Below, piece after piece: positions 32,951 through 45,193 of a DNA stretch of 64,000 nt. The notes below the pieces were generated by a model. The model made no database searches. It was not told the DNA's origin and was given only the letters and a program-made list of their open reading frames with translations. Position numbers and translations under genes: made by a program. Location of the stretch: assembly GCF_025698545.1 (NCBI RefSeq), contig NC_068576.1, positions 56,270,094-56,334,093 of the forward strand, read 5' to 3'. Origin of the DNA: Gossypium raimondii. Taxonomy: Eukaryota > Streptophyta > Magnoliopsida > Malvales > Malvaceae. Every line of letters begins with the position of its first letter. Position 1 is the first letter of the stretch.

Positions 32951-35900
32951 CCTCTAACAATATTACTACCCTAAATTCTTTCTACACAGCCATTATTGCC
33001 TTTATGAAAGTTGTTTCACCGCATTGTTTATAATTTTACAAATGGATCTTTAAACCTTTGAAATTATTTCAATATTGGACCTTGGACATATAACAGTTCC
33101 GAATTGAATCTATTTAAAAATAAGATTTTTGTCTCATGGTTGCCTACTCTAATCCCCTTACGAAACTTTCGTTATTAGATTAGCCATACACTTCAAAATA
33201 AAAAAATTTATTATAGTATTGTTATTTAATGCTTGTAGTTGAAGCTCTCGAATCAACGGAGGGAAATTCAATTCAATTCGTTTGTTATAATCTAATTTGC
33301 AATGTTTTTTAAAACAGTTGTAGTTGAATCAATCAAGCTATTGGTTTTTAGATTTGATTAAAAATTTATTAAAATTTCAAAAATAAAAATAAAAATTCAG
33401 ATTCAACAACCAGTTCAATTAATATTTTAGTCGGTTCAATTAGTTCGTACCGTCTCCCAATCTAACCAGTTCAAAATCACTTTTCGGACTGATTTCCCAA
33501 CTGATTCTCGATTTGGCCGACTGATTCAATTTAGTTCAAACAACACTGCTAATATGTGTTTATATATAGAAAGTATTTGGTACATTGATAATGTACCTTT
33601 TTTTATTCCACAAACAGTCTTAAAAAAGTGTCATGTATCTCTTTTTTTAAAATATTTATTTTTTTAATATTTTACTATACTCTATGGGACAGTTGTCAAC
33701 CTCTAATTCTATTTGTGAAATCTAAAATTTTCACCCATAGTGTACCAAATATTATATATATATTAATTTTAGAAGTGAAATTAAAATTGTTATGTCTCAT
33801 CTATTTATTTTTAAATATTAATTAAAAAATGATAAACTGCAAATGAATCAAAGAATTTGCTGAGACAAAATGCAAAATGCATGCATGCATGTTTATTAAT
33901 TTGTTCATGGGGCTAAAAGAATCCACTACAATGAAATGATAGAGAAAAGGAGGATTCAATATCTTACATTGAAGTGACTAACTACAGCAACAATGCATGA
34001 ATTTGATTCTCTTCAACAAAAGAAATGTTGTTTTCATTTTTCCCCCTTTTAATTTAGAAAAATTTTACTTTTTGATCTTTATAAAATTTTGAGTTAATTT
34101 TAAAAATTATAAAAATATAAATTATTAAAATTGTGAAATTATATTTTATTCGAATCATTTAATATATATTTTTATAATCTCGAATATAATCAAAATTCAA
34201 CATAATCCGAATTTAATTTTTTAAAAATGACTTGGATAGCATTGCTGAGTCAGTGCCAGGTCAGGTATTAGTGATGAAGAATATGGTTTATGTGGATAAT
34301 ACCGTAAATTAAGAAGGAGTGGGGAAGGGCTAGGTCAGGGACCATCCCATGTCCTTTTCTTCCTTCTTTAATCTAATTTGGTGGGTTTTTTTAATAAAGA
34401 ATATTGTGATATGACAATGGTAAAGGATTAATTTTGAACATAAACTTTGTCGCTATTTTAAAAAATAATAATTAAATATTTAATTTTAAGCAGTGGGCAA
34501 CAATAATAGAAACAGATTGGTCCAAAAGAAAACATTCTGCTTTTCATTATTGCTCTTTGGTGACTAGAAATGAGAACGTGATACCTAATTACATTCATTC
34601 ATCCATGGCGGAACTGAGCTTTTCTTCTATTCCTTTCACACACACACACGCAGTTGTAGCTTAGACAAATTGTCAACCCATGTGAAATTTGTTTTATTTG
34701 TTTATTTATTTATTTATTTATAGAATCAATGTTTTTGGACTTTTAACTTTGCACCATTGATTAAAATATGATTTGATGAGGAGGACAGGGAATTACCAAT
34801 TTACCATCACTGACATTCTTATTAGAAGTTAAATTGTACTTTATTTTTTCTACATAAAAAATGGGTAAATTAATTCAAAGAGCAAACTGATCTTTTATGT
34901 TAAAATAAAATATCGTTCATTTGTATTGTTAAAATCTGACGTGGTTGATGGAACGAGGTTTGACTCCCTTCTATTACTTTTTTTTTGTTATTTTTTATCC
35001 GGTACAACTTTAATCACCATTTACAAGCATGATTTTGACAATTGATAGATGGATCCTACACATTTAAATGGTGATGATTATTGTATTGAAAAACCGTGGA
35101 TGAAAAAGTATCAAATAGGATCCCAATTTGACGAAATAATCAAACAATGATATTGGCGTGTCATGTATGCCTCATGCTAATGTATGGGAACCAGTTTTTA
35201 ATGGTAGAAATGGATGGAATTTTTAACAGAATGACCAATTTACTCTTTAATCTAACATTCAAAAACTAATTTATCTATTTTTTTTAATAGAGGAAACAAA
35301 ATACAATCCAACATTTCATCACACTTACAAATAATCATATTTAAACCCAAACCTTACCAAGAAAATGCGATTAGCAATTGATTATCATTTTTTAAAGTAG
35401 TATCATCATTAAAGAATAAGTGAACACATGGGTTATTTAAACAGGGAATTCATGTGCATAAGTCGAGCCAAATAATTAATGCTTTTAATTTCGATTTAGA
35501 AGATGGAAGAAAGGTTTTGTTTTATGATTGTGTCTTTTTATTAGTTAATTCAATTGCATCCTTCACAATGATATCTAAATTAAATCTTGTAGGGCCTGTT
35601 TTTTTGCTATTAATAATTAGGAAGGTATGCCGAAAGGTTGCCTACCTGCCGAAATACACTCACCGGCCATCCCCATGGCCAGCCAATCCCTCTTATTTCA
35701 CTTATTAATCATACATATAATATTTCATATTTTTAACATTTCAATTCAGTCCTCTATGTACTTGTCACATTGATGAGGTTTTGAATTAAATATATTAATT
35801 CACCTTATCAATCGATAATATAGTTTACCCTATGATTTGTGTATTAGTAATTTAAATAGAATTTGTTGAATTATGTATAGGCATTAGAATAAATTTAGTT

Positions 35901-37380
35901 TTAATACTTACATTTTGTCAATTTGGTCCTTATTCTTTTCTTAAGTTAGAATTTGTCATTTAATCTTTCAAAAAGAGTCGAATCATTTTTTTAACGGAGA
36001 TAGTGATTAAAACATTAATTTTTCTAATACTGTTGGCATGAAATTTGTATAGCATTCCATGTATACTTCATGCTGACATGACATTATTTTTCTTTTATAT
36101 GTCGTGTCAACAAATAATTCAAAAACATATTACAAACGGTTCATAAGAAATAAAAGAAAATTACATGAAGTATATATGGATTGTCATATGGACTACCATC
36201 AGGAGTGTATCTAAAAGGGGCAGATAGGGGTCTGGGCTTCCCTTGACTTAATGAGAGAACTGCATTTATAGTCTCTTTCTAAAATTACAAGATTCAATTT
36301 AATCCTTTTTAACCATTGATTAAATAGAAAAACTATAATTTTAGTCCTTTTGAAAAATTAATAATTTAATTTAAGTATTTTAATACAAAATTTTTAGCTT
36401 TAGTCCCTCCAAATTTAATAATCTTATCTTAGCCCCTAAACAAAATTCTTAGCTTCGTCCCTAGCTATCATGTTTAATAATTTAACGCTTTAATCAATAT
36501 TTTTAATAAAAAATAATCAATTTTATTTTTCGAAATGTAATGGACACAATTATAAATGCAAGTATAAACCAAAAATAATTTCTAAGCTTTGAACCGATTT
36601 AATTATTGGTTGGAATTTAAATGCATCAGCCAGTTTTCTCTCCTCCTGAAACCACAAAATTTGGCGTATGGATAACGTTTGTGTACATATTCCTCCAATC
36701 CATTTCCACTAGACAACATATATGGGTTAAAATCTACTGTTAATCCCTGTATTAGTATAGAATTTGAGACTTGGTATTTGTATTATAAATATTAAAAATT
36801 AAATTTGTTTATTTTTTTAATTTTTAATTTTAATCCGTACAACTTAATTAAAATTCTAAATTGATAATTTCTTTAAAAATTATGGCTTTAACATTTGAAC
36901 TGAGATTTTAAATAAAACAATAAGTACAGAGATTAAATCTTAAATTTTATCAAAATACAAAAACATATACTATTCTAGCCATTATTAATAAAGTAATAAA
37001 ACACTTTACAAACATATTTAAAATCACACCAAATGTTTTCTTTTAATTATTTTATCATTTTACTCCAACTAGGAGCGTAGCTAGAGGTTGGGTTTCGACT
37101 CTCCTATACAAAATTTTTATTTAGGTCCTTTAAATTTTTAAAATTTTAAAATAATAAAAATAAAATTATATTTTTCCTCTTAAAATAATAATAATTTAAT
37201 ATAATTTTAAAAACTATAAAAATATAAATTCTATTCAACTGATGAAATTAAATTTCTATTATTATAAAAATTAAATTTTAATTTTCACCCTAAAGAAATT
37301 TTCTGCCTTCCCCCGTCTCCAATACAAATATAACTATCACCTTACAGTAGGTAAAAAAAAAAATATTCCACTGAGAATAA
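32951..37380. other. Long gene-poor AT-rich region
   Basis: I find no convincing exon in about 4.4 kb. The open frames here are AT-rich chance frames. Diverged repeat traces occur, such as 'aggagtgtatctaaaagggg' near 36200 and 'taggagcgtagctagaggttgg' near 37072, both in the style of common plant dispersed repeats. The last part holds the promoter of the F-box gene. Confidence 0.4.
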
Positions 37381-37390
37381 TAATCCTACA

Positions 37391-37398
37391 TATATAAA
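37391..37398 (+). promoter_or_regulatory. TATA box of the PP2-type F-box gene
   Basis: TATATAAA lies about 310 bases before the ATG at 37705. It would give a leader of roughly 280 bases containing a CT-rich tract. Confidence 0.55.
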
Positions 37399-37505
37399 TG
37401 TATATATTCCATGCACACTCATATAAACGTGCCCTTTTTCGTCGTTGTCAAGTGGAGAATATTAATCAACTTTATCCTTTTTCTTTCCTCAAAGACTCCA
37501 TTAAC

Positions 37506-37550
37506 CCTTCTTCTTCTTCTTCTTCTTCTTCTTCTCTCTCTCTCTCCCTT
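37506..37550. repeat. (CTT)n(CT)n tract in the 5' leader
   Basis: About nine CTT units are followed by about six CT units. Pyrimidine-rich tracts in plant 5' leaders often affect transcription or translation; that role is inferred here. Confidence 0.85.
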
Positions 37551-37563
37551 AACCCTGAAGAAA

Positions 37564-37629
37564 ATGGTGACCTCTTCTTTCATCTCTCCTCAACTCTGCT
37601 TCATTTACCATCTTCTTCTCTACAATTAA
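37564..37629 (+). other. Upstream open reading frame, 21 codons
   Basis: An ATG in the predicted leader opens a 21-codon frame (MVTSSFISPQLCF..., ending LYN) that closes 75 bases before the main start. It could lower translation of the F-box protein. It is visible in sequence but its use is unproven. Confidence 0.45.
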
Positions 37630-37704
37630 AAACCCTTTCTCCATACCAAAAAAAAAAAAAATCTCCCGTTTGATCTTCTTCAAAGCTTTTTCCTTTTTTC
37701 TTTT

Positions 37705-39800
37705 ATGGGGGCTGGTGTTTCTTCTGATCTTGATGCTCAAAAGGGTACTGCAAATTTTCAATTAAAAACAGGTCTTAACGATGTCCCTGAAAGTTGCATA
37801 TCATCTATATTCATGTACTTAGATCCCCCAGAGATATGCAAATTAGCGAGACTTAACAAAGCATTTCGTGGAGCTTCGTTGGCTGATTTCGTATGGGAAA
37901 CCAAGCTGCCATCAAATTACAGGTATCTGGTTGAGAAAGTTCTTGGTCGAAACCCAGATTCTTTGTGCAAAAAAGAGACTTTTGCTAGACTTTGTAGCCC
38001 TAATCGTTTCGATGGTGGCAACAAGGTAGTCCTTTTTCTTTCTTTTTTTATTCTCTTTCTTGTTCATGCCATCACCGATAAAAAAAAAATGTAAAATGAG
38101 TTTTTTTTTTTTTTTTTGTTTCCGATTCTTAGGAAGTGTGGTTGGATAAAAACAGCGGTAAGCTTTGCTTGTCAGTATCGGCCAAAGCAATGAAAATAAC
38201 AGGGATTGATGATCGGAGATATTGGAATCACATTCCCACAGAAGAATCCAGGTAATAATACCATAATCATTTCTATCTTTTTCCTTCTTCTGTTTTTTAT
38301 ATCTCCTGAGGGTAGGTGTGTTTTTGGACCCTCCAACAAAATAAAAATATTGCACTCGGTTTATTCATGCTCACTCTTATTTCGGATTTTATCTCTTTTT
38401 TGAACTCACAAAGTTTAAGGCGAGTTTGAGGAATGTCTCACCACTAAAAAATGTGAACAATTCATTTTGATGGATTCGAACCCATACCTTTATATAATAC
38501 ATATTAGTGAATCACTGAATCCGAAACTGACCTCCCTCGACAACCTACCATATTGTATAGATTTGTTTTTTTAATTTAAAGCAATTCTATTTAGGATGTT
38601 CGTCATCAAGGGGTGTTGTCTATTTTGCCATGCCATTGTGATAAAAAGGGAATAAAGAAAACGACATTTCTAGTTTTCTGGATGGGAATCTAAAACAGAA
38701 AAAGAGATAAAAGCCATGTTTCCTTAATTTTATCTTTGAATTTTCTTTGGTTTACATTAATCTTAAAATTTTATATTTTTTTAGTTTAGTCCCTGAACTT
38801 CGATTTATGAAGTGGAATTTGAAGATTACGTGGCATCATCAACTGGAAATAAATAAAAAGAATTTATTAAAAAAATTCTAGGTGATGACATATTTTAGAA
38901 TATTACATCATCATATTTTAATTTTAATGAAATTTAAATTCAAAGATAAAATTAAGAAAAATTATCAAGTTTGATGAAAAAAAAGGGTTTTCGGACCAAA
39001 TTTTGAGACTAAATGTTGGCTTTTATCCCAAAGAAAAAATCTTCTGGATTTTCTGATCAACTTTTCCTTTCTGAGGGAAAACACTAATGTTTGCAACTTG
39101 CACTTGTGACCCTAAAAGAGACTAAAACCAAAAATATTATATTACATTGCAAAGTAGATGCCTCACCTAATGAAAGGTATGGATATATATTTTTATACAT
39201 CCCTAGAAGCTTGTAAAACTAACATTATCTAATTTTAGAAGCAAAAGTTAAGAGCTCCATTGTATATGAAAATTACACTTTCAATTTTTAATTCGCAACT
39301 TGTTTAATATCCTTACACATCATATAGATAAATATATAGTTAACATAGATATTAATTGTGTATCTGATATGTATATATATAGATTCGAGACAGTGGCATA
39401 TCTTCAACAAATTTGGTGGTTCGAAGTGGTTGGGGAATTGGAGTTCGAGTTTCCACCAGGATCATACAGTGTGTTCTTCAGGCTGCACTTAGGCAAACCC
39501 TCGAAACGATTCGGTCGACGAGTCTGCAATCTAGATCAAGTTCATGGTTGGAACACGAAGCCTGTAAGGTTCCAACTCTCAACATCAACCGGCCACCAAA
39601 TCTCGTCGGAATGTTATTTGTACGAACCTGGAAACTGGGTTCATTACCACGCGGGTGATTTCGTCATTGACGACTCGAATCCGACAACAAAAATCAAGTT
39701 TTCGATGATGCAAATCGATTGTACACATACAAAAGGAGGTCTTTGTGTAGATTCTGTATTCATATACCCTAGTGAGTTTAGGCAGATGAGATTTAAGTAA
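37705..39800 (+). CDS. PP2A13: F-box protein with PP2 (phloem lectin-like) domain, PP2-A13 type
   Basis: Three exons, 37705-38025, 38133-38251 and 39383-39800, join in frame (GT-AG introns of 107 and 1131 bp) to 285 residues. An F-box occupies about residues 24-70 ([24 protein letters not shown]...), which binds SKP1 in SCF ubiquitin ligases. The C-terminal two thirds is a phloem protein 2 domain: [22 protein letters not shown], the conserved [25 protein letters not shown] and [11 protein letters not shown]2 domains bind carbohydrate or act as the substrate-recognition side; the target is unknown. The N-terminus MGAGVSS carries a Gly2 and could be myristoylated, as in Arabidopsis relatives. 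The 1.1-kb second intron holds a SINE-like stretch. No lesion is seen. Confidence 0.92.
38410..38550 (-). mobile_element. SINE-like repeat in intron 2 of the F-box gene
   Basis: On the minus strand a B-box-like 'gggttcgaatcc' occurs near 38465-38476 with an upstream 'tatggtaggttgtcgagg' that could be a degraded A box. The stretch is non-coding and its edges are uncertain. Confidence 0.35.
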
Positions 39801-40695
39801 ATAATAAAATAGAAGATTTTATACTATTTAGTAATTAAATCAAAATGGTTTTTTTTTTACTCATCTTTATATTTTGTCCACAAGGATATAATTTGGGCAT
39901 TTTATTTTCATGTTTTTAATGTATCAAAAAAGTCCTTTTAGATGGGTTACTTTTGCAATATTTAAGTATGTTTTGTTTGGTGGGTTAACCCATCTTTTCA
40001 TTTACATTAAAAATATGATCTTATCTTCTTAAATATTGCATCTTTTCAAATTAAACAAACCATATGAATAAACATAAACATATTGAAATTTATATAAACC
40101 TATTGTGATCTTATAAATACAATATAAACATAAGAATTACAGGATTAAATTATGATTTTTTGCTCTAATATTTTAAATTTGGGATTTGGTCATTATACTT
40201 TAACTTAACATAATTTAATTAACTAATTTTACAGTTTAATTAATTATTCAAACTAGGTAATACCATTAACTATTCCGATTTAAATGTTGATATGGTTTTT
40301 TTTTGGAGACATTACTTTTTAGGAGAAAAAAAGGATTCATGTCAACATGATAAGTTGGAATGGGTGTTCCATGTTAATATTTTAACCAAACTAACTATTA
40401 GTGTTAAATATTTGGACTAATTAATTATATTATAAAAGTAGAAAGATCATGCTATGCGAAATTAAAGTATAGGGACTAAATCTCAATTTAAACATGGTAG
40501 AGGGACAAAATCATAATTTCACCTTTACCTTGGAAGAAATTTAGACAATTGGGTTTGAAATGGACCCAATTGGGCCCAATTATTGAGTGGTGAGGAACAA
40601 TTCAACCACGTTGGCGTTCTTATCTATAGCACCAATGGCCCGACCCCATCATTGTTCTTTGATTTACAGAGCTGCCTGTTAGCTAGTTTAACTTT

Positions 40696-41052
40696 GGTTA
40701 AAATATGCCATAGGTCCCTGTACTCTTTATAAATTTAAAATTTAGTCTATATTTTCATTCCTAAGAAGTTAGTTTCTCTACTTTTTATATTTCAAAATTT
40801 AAGTTCAATTGTTAACACTGTTAATTTTTTTTTAAAATTTGTTGGTTTGATATTTTGAAATAAAAAAAAATACTCACTTAGTAATAACGTAACTAAAAAA
40901 TTACATTGTAATGAACTCGAATAAAATAATCTTTATAACGTTAACAATTGGACTGAATTTTGAAATTTGAAAAGTAAAAACTAAATTCCTAAAAATAAAG
41001 TATAAAGACTAAATTTCAAATTGAGTATAGGGACTTATGGCACATTTGGCCT
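40696..41052. mobile_element. Foldback MITE
   Basis: The left end 'ggttaaaatatgccataggtccctgtac' is matched inverted by the right end 'gggacttatggcacatttggcc'. Further inside, 'aagttcaattgttaac' pairs with 'gttaacaattggact'. The whole 357 bp can form a long hairpin. There is no coding frame. Confidence 0.65.
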
Positions 41053-41091
41053 TTTACTTGTGTTGGATGATTTTCATCAAAGGGTAAAATT

Positions 41092-41439
41092 GGTTAAAAT
41101 ATGTCGTTAGTCCTTATACTTTGATAAAATTTGAGATGTAGTCCATGTACTTAAAACATTAAAAATTAAGTCATCCTACTTTTTTATTTAAAATTTCAAT
41201 CCACTCATTAAAGTCGTAAGTATTTTTAATCTAGATTTGTCAATTTAGCATGTTAAATTAGGTTGTTTTTATGTGACGTGACATATGATTGACGAAAAAT
41301 AAACATGTTAAGTTACAAAATTTAACATCAATTGCCAGCAACGATAATGATTAAGAAGGCTAAATTTTTAAAATTTAAAGTTTAAAGATCAAATCTTAAA
41401 TTCTATAGAAGTATAAGGACTAACAACAGAATTTGACCA
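41092..41439. mobile_element. Second foldback MITE of the same type
   Basis: The left end 'tggttaaaatatgtcgttag' with 'tccttatactttg' is matched inverted by 'agtataaggactaacaacag' and 'aatttgacca' at the right end. It is related to the neighbouring element at 40696-41052. Confidence 0.65.
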
Positions 41440-41647
41440 TGAAAATTTTACAATGAAAGAAACAAGGATCTTTTGTATGCTTTTTTAATGTTTTTTTTTA
41501 AAACAACCCATCAATGATTTCATGATCCAAAAGATGGACTAACTCACTTGTCTCTTCAAAATGTCAAATATTTGCTGGTGCCAAGTTTCTTTCATTTGAT
41601 AATTATTTATGGTGGGGAAGCAAAGGAAGCAAATTCCATTGTTTTAT

Positions 41648-43236
41648 GGGTAAACTATATAAATGGTGACCCAATTATGTTTGTGTTTCTGTTTTAGTTA
41701 TCTAATTTTAAATATTTTCAATTTAGGCACTAAAGTTTAAATTTGTTCCTATTTTGATCCCCACGAAAAGCTTTTTGTAAATGGTATGATAACACATTTA
41801 ATCCTCAATACTTACATATTTTATCAATTTGGTCCTACTACTAAATAATTCAACAAATTTAACTTTTCACGTTAATAAGTTCTATCAATTTTTTCCTTAA
41901 ACACATCTTCATCATAAATCGAAATTATAAAAATGACATCAAATTTAATTGGAAAATGTTTGTAAGGTGTCATTTTTGGGTGAGGAATTGCTTTTTTTTT
42001 TTTCAATTTCTTTAGCTGAGAAATTGGTAATCTCCTTCCTGCTGAAGCAAGTCGAGGAAATATTTTTTTTCATCAAATTGAAATTGAGACTAAACTTAAA
42101 ACAACCAAAGCACATCGAGAACAAAATATGGGTGTTCCAAAAGAAATAAAGGATAAGAGGTTCTTCAAGAACCTCTCAAAATTGATTAAGTACAACAAAA
42201 AAAAAAAAAACATTGTGCTTATTTATCCATTAAAAAAAATTAGAATGATAATACCCTTTCATTGCTCTTGGTGTTTTTTTTTTTATAGCAAGAAGACAGA
42301 TGATGATGATGTTGAACAAAAGGACCTTTTCTTTGGTATTCATTCAAGGTAATTTTGGAATGGTGAGACATTAAGTCCATAAATATGGATTAAGGAGGTG
42401 GTGGAGGAGTAAGTGGCTCTGACCTTTCTCGACAGAAAAACCCTTACATTCCACACCGCTCACCATATTCAGAGAAATCATAAGAACATTCTTCTTCTAT
42501 GTTTTTTTATGAAGGAATTGGTTTTGTGTTTGTTAGTGAAAATGTGAAGGATGTTCAAGGAATGTCCACACCCAAACGAGAAGCAAAAGTTGCAGTTGAG
42601 TAAGGAGTTGGGATTGGCATCGAGACAGATGATTAGGACCCAAATGAAGTGCTCTATCATCAGTGCAGTTATGGCCTATAGGGCTCATTATTTCATTCTC
42701 CTTTTATTCATACACTTTTTTGGTTATGATATTGATCAGGCACAACACGAAAGAGCTTATAATTGCACTCTTTTGATTTTGAAAAGGAATTTCCAGTAAT
42801 AATAATAATAAAGAAAAACAAATCAATTGAAAAAAAAATCCCCAATGCTCTTCAACAGGAAGGAGACTATCAATTTTCTCAACTCGAAAAAAAATTAAAA
42901 AAAGCAGTTCCTCACCCAAAAACAATGAGACCTTACCCTATTAAAATTTTTGTTGTTTTTATAATTTCTATTTGTGATGAAAATGTGCTTGAGGACTAAA
43001 TTAATAGAATTTACAGATGTGAAGGTTTAAATTATTGAATTATTTAGAATTAGGATCAAATTGATAGAATATGTAAGTAGTGATGACTAAATGTGTTATT
43101 ATACCATTCAATTTAACCGCAGGTGACCAAAACAGTAGCAAATTCAAACGTTAGTGCTTAAATTGAAAATTTTTAAAATTGAGTGACCAAAACAGAAATG
43201 CCGGCATAGTCGGGTGACCATTTGTAGAATTTACCC
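41648..43236 (+). mobile_element. Mutator-like foldback element carrying a captured HD-ZIP IV fragment (Pack-MULE)
   Basis: The 1589-bp element begins GGGTAAACTATATAAATGG and ends with the inverse ATTTGTAGAATTTACCC. It is flanked by the perfect 9-bp duplication TTGTTTTAT (41639-41647 and 43237-43245), the length expected of Mutator-like transposition. The two arms are inverse copies for roughly 450-550 bp: 'ttgggtgaggaattgc' on the left pairs with 'gcagttcctcacccaa' on the right, and 'ctccttcctgctgaag' with 'cttcaacaggaaggag'. No transposase frame is present, so it is non-autonomous. Between the arms lies a homeobox-type coding fragment (42551-42790). Elements that combine long inverted ends, a 9-bp duplication and host exon pieces are called Pack-MULEs. 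The ends and duplication are directly visible. Confidence 0.85.
42551..42790 (+). pseudogene. Captured fragment of an HD-ZIP class IV homeobox gene
   Basis: The frame reads MFKECPHPNEKQKLQLSKEL followed by GLASRQ, then MIRTQMK. This matches the homeodomain of GLABRA2/HDG proteins ([37 protein letters not shown]), except that the IKFWFQNR core of recognition helix 3 is missing. After an intron-like stretch ending 'gatattgatcag' (about 42740), the frame resumes with AQHERAYN, the start of the leucine-zipper/loop region (AQHERADN). The piece therefore keeps parts of two neighbouring exons and the intron between them, consistent with capture from genomic DNA and not mRNA. Without helix 3 it cannot bind DNA as a homeodomain. 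It lies inside the Pack-MULE and may be transcribed, but no promoter is obvious. Confidence 0.8.
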
Positions 43237-43245
43237 TTGTTTTAT

Positions 43246-43747
43246 TTGTTTATTTATTATTCTTTTCTCAGTTGTCCCGTTCATCTATTTCTTAAAACAA
43301 TGTCCTTTGTCTGTTTTTTGGGTTAATTTCAAAATTTCTTTCTTTCCAAGATAAGCTTTTTAAAATATTTAAAGACAAATAAAGTTCAATTACTTACAAA
43401 TCCCACATAAAAGTAGAAACTTTTTTTGTCCCAAAATAAAATTATTCAATTTTCTGTACTTTTAGCTTTTGGCTTTGGATCTATCGCTTGCCACCAATTC
43501 TTCTCCATTTAACTTCACCCTTTACTGAAATTTAGGATTTGGGTATTTCCTGTTTGTTCTGTTTAATTTTCCTTTTGATTAGTTTTAATATGATTTCAGC
43601 TTAGGGTAACAATTTTGTATTGATCTTCAATGAAAACCCAGAATACAGGTTCTCTTTTTTAATCTTTTGTTGCTTATTGTAGACAATTGTGAATTGGGGT
43701 TTCTGATATTTTACAGTTATTGCTGAAGCTATGCAAAGGATCCAAAA
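43246..43747. other. Promoter and 5' leader region of the F-box gene
   Basis: This contains the upstream region of the gene starting at 43748. A plausible 5' leader intron may end at 'gatattttacag' near 43715. A short uORF starts at 43731. Confidence 0.4.
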
Positions 43748-43772
43748 ATGGATTATTGTGGTGATTTTATAG
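43731..43772 (+). other. Overlapping uORF in the F-box gene leader
   Basis: An ATG 17 bases before the main ATG opens a 13-residue frame (MQRIQKWIIVVIL) that overlaps the true start in another frame and stops at 43772. Ribosomes using it would bypass the main start unless they scan past or reinitiate. This holds whether or not the upstream leader is spliced. Confidence 0.5.
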
Positions 43773-45193
43773 AATTGCTTGGACCTGATATTTCTACGAA
43801 GATTCTCATGAATCTGGTTAACCCCTCTGATCTCATTAGGGTTAGCTTGGTTTCTAGTTCTTGGCATCAATTTGGTAAGCAAATCAATGTCTTTGGTAGA
43901 ATTTAGCTTTATGTTCTATTAAATATCGAAGAATCAGCATTGATTAATTCGATAGGATCGGTTTTATTCATCTTGCAGTGATTGAAAATGGTCTTGGTAA
44001 ACAGCTTTGCCTGAAATTATTTCCTGAAATTTCCGGTATTGTTCATACCATTGAGATGAACAACTTGATAGATACCGTTGGACATAAACAGAATGATTGT
44101 GATGAGTTGGAATGTCTTAGGAAGAATCATAGAATCTATACCTTGTTGGCTCAAGCGTTTAACCCTTTCGTAAGAAAAGATTGTATATCGGAGGCCGTTA
44201 TTGCATCGAGCACAGATAATTACCCAGAGGAAAGCATCCATAATACTTTGGAGCCGTTTGATAGAATAGACACCAGAGCATCGTATTGGTCGAGTGAAGG
44301 GCAAAACAATCCTGCCGTCCCCGAGACTTTACTTTATAAGTTGATGACCAAGATGTGTATCGTTACAGAAATCCATGTTCAGCCATTCCAAGGTTTTAAC
44401 TCCAAATTGTCGTGCTCGTCTTTTGCCTGCCCAACTTGCCTATAGTGAAAGCCTTAGAATTGACAGAATTATGTTTGTGTATCAGCTTATTTTCAGTACA
44501 ACTTCCCAATATACTCGTCTAAGGCTGTCAGGTTTAGAATGGGTCATAAATTGCAGAGTGAAATGACGGATAGTTCGACTTCTAGTAATAAATGGGCAGA
44601 TGACGAGTTCATTTGGACATATACTTCACCAGAATTTCCAATGGTTCAGGTGAGCTTCGTGCCGACCAGCTGGATTAGGCTTTGGTTTTAAAGTTATCTG
44701 CTTCATTTAACGGATCCAATAATGTATTGCCAGGAAAATTGCTTACAAAAGTTCAAGCTACCAGAGCCTGTTCTTTGCATTGGAGGATACATGCAAGTTG
44801 AGTTACTCGGTAGAGTTCAGAGACAAGAAATGGATGGTTTATATTATATATGGTTCTCTCTCTCTCTCTTTTAACTTCTTCCAATCACTGAGATGTAAAT
44901 TGTAAATCATGCTTTAATTTAGGCTTTAACAAAATTTAGAATGATAAAAATTGATTTGAGCCTTGTGCAGTATCTCCCATGTTCAAGCTGTTGGACGACC
45001 GCTTTTACCAAGGTTTGATATAGAGATGCCTGATTCATCAGGGAGGTGTGCTTTGAAGTACTTGCCCGAAACAGGGAAACGTACACTTTCTTCACAACCA
45101 CTTACACGGGAAACGGTGCATCTTCTCGTTTTCGTACCTTCACTGCAAGATTATTACAGAGAGGCACAAGAGGTTGGGAACAAATGTTATTGA
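43748..45193 (+). CDS. F-box protein, At4g00755 type, with apparent C-terminal frameshift
   Basis: Five exons are 43748-43874, 43979-44392, 44486-44649, 44734-44852 and 44971-45193; all splice sites are GT-AG and phases agree, giving 348 residues as read. The N-terminus is an F-box (FIELLGPDISTKILMNLVNP-SDLIRVSLVSSSWHQF) that would join an SCF ubiquitin ligase through SKP1. The rest matches the F-box protein At4g00755 family (IHVQPFQAYFQYNFPIYSSK, VRFRMGHK, FPMVQENCLQKFKLPEPV, CIGGYMQVELLGRVQRQEMD, YICISHVQAVGRPLLP). Near 45080-45115 the family-like sequence changes frame: the expected tail, SSRFRTFTARLLQRGTRGWE with QMLLNTLL, is open in another frame and ends at 45264. Either this copy has a real one- or two-base change that replaces the last ~50 residues, or the assembly has an error. 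The molecular target is unknown. Confidence 0.85.

Noticed and set aside
37912-38355. 147-codon Lys-rich minus-strand frame
   Set aside because: It is antisense to a T-rich intron and exon of the F-box gene, with lysines arising from poly-T runs.
39413-39658. 81-codon frame overlapping PP2 exon 3
   Set aside because: This is an out-of-frame shadow; the correct frame encodes the PP2 domain.
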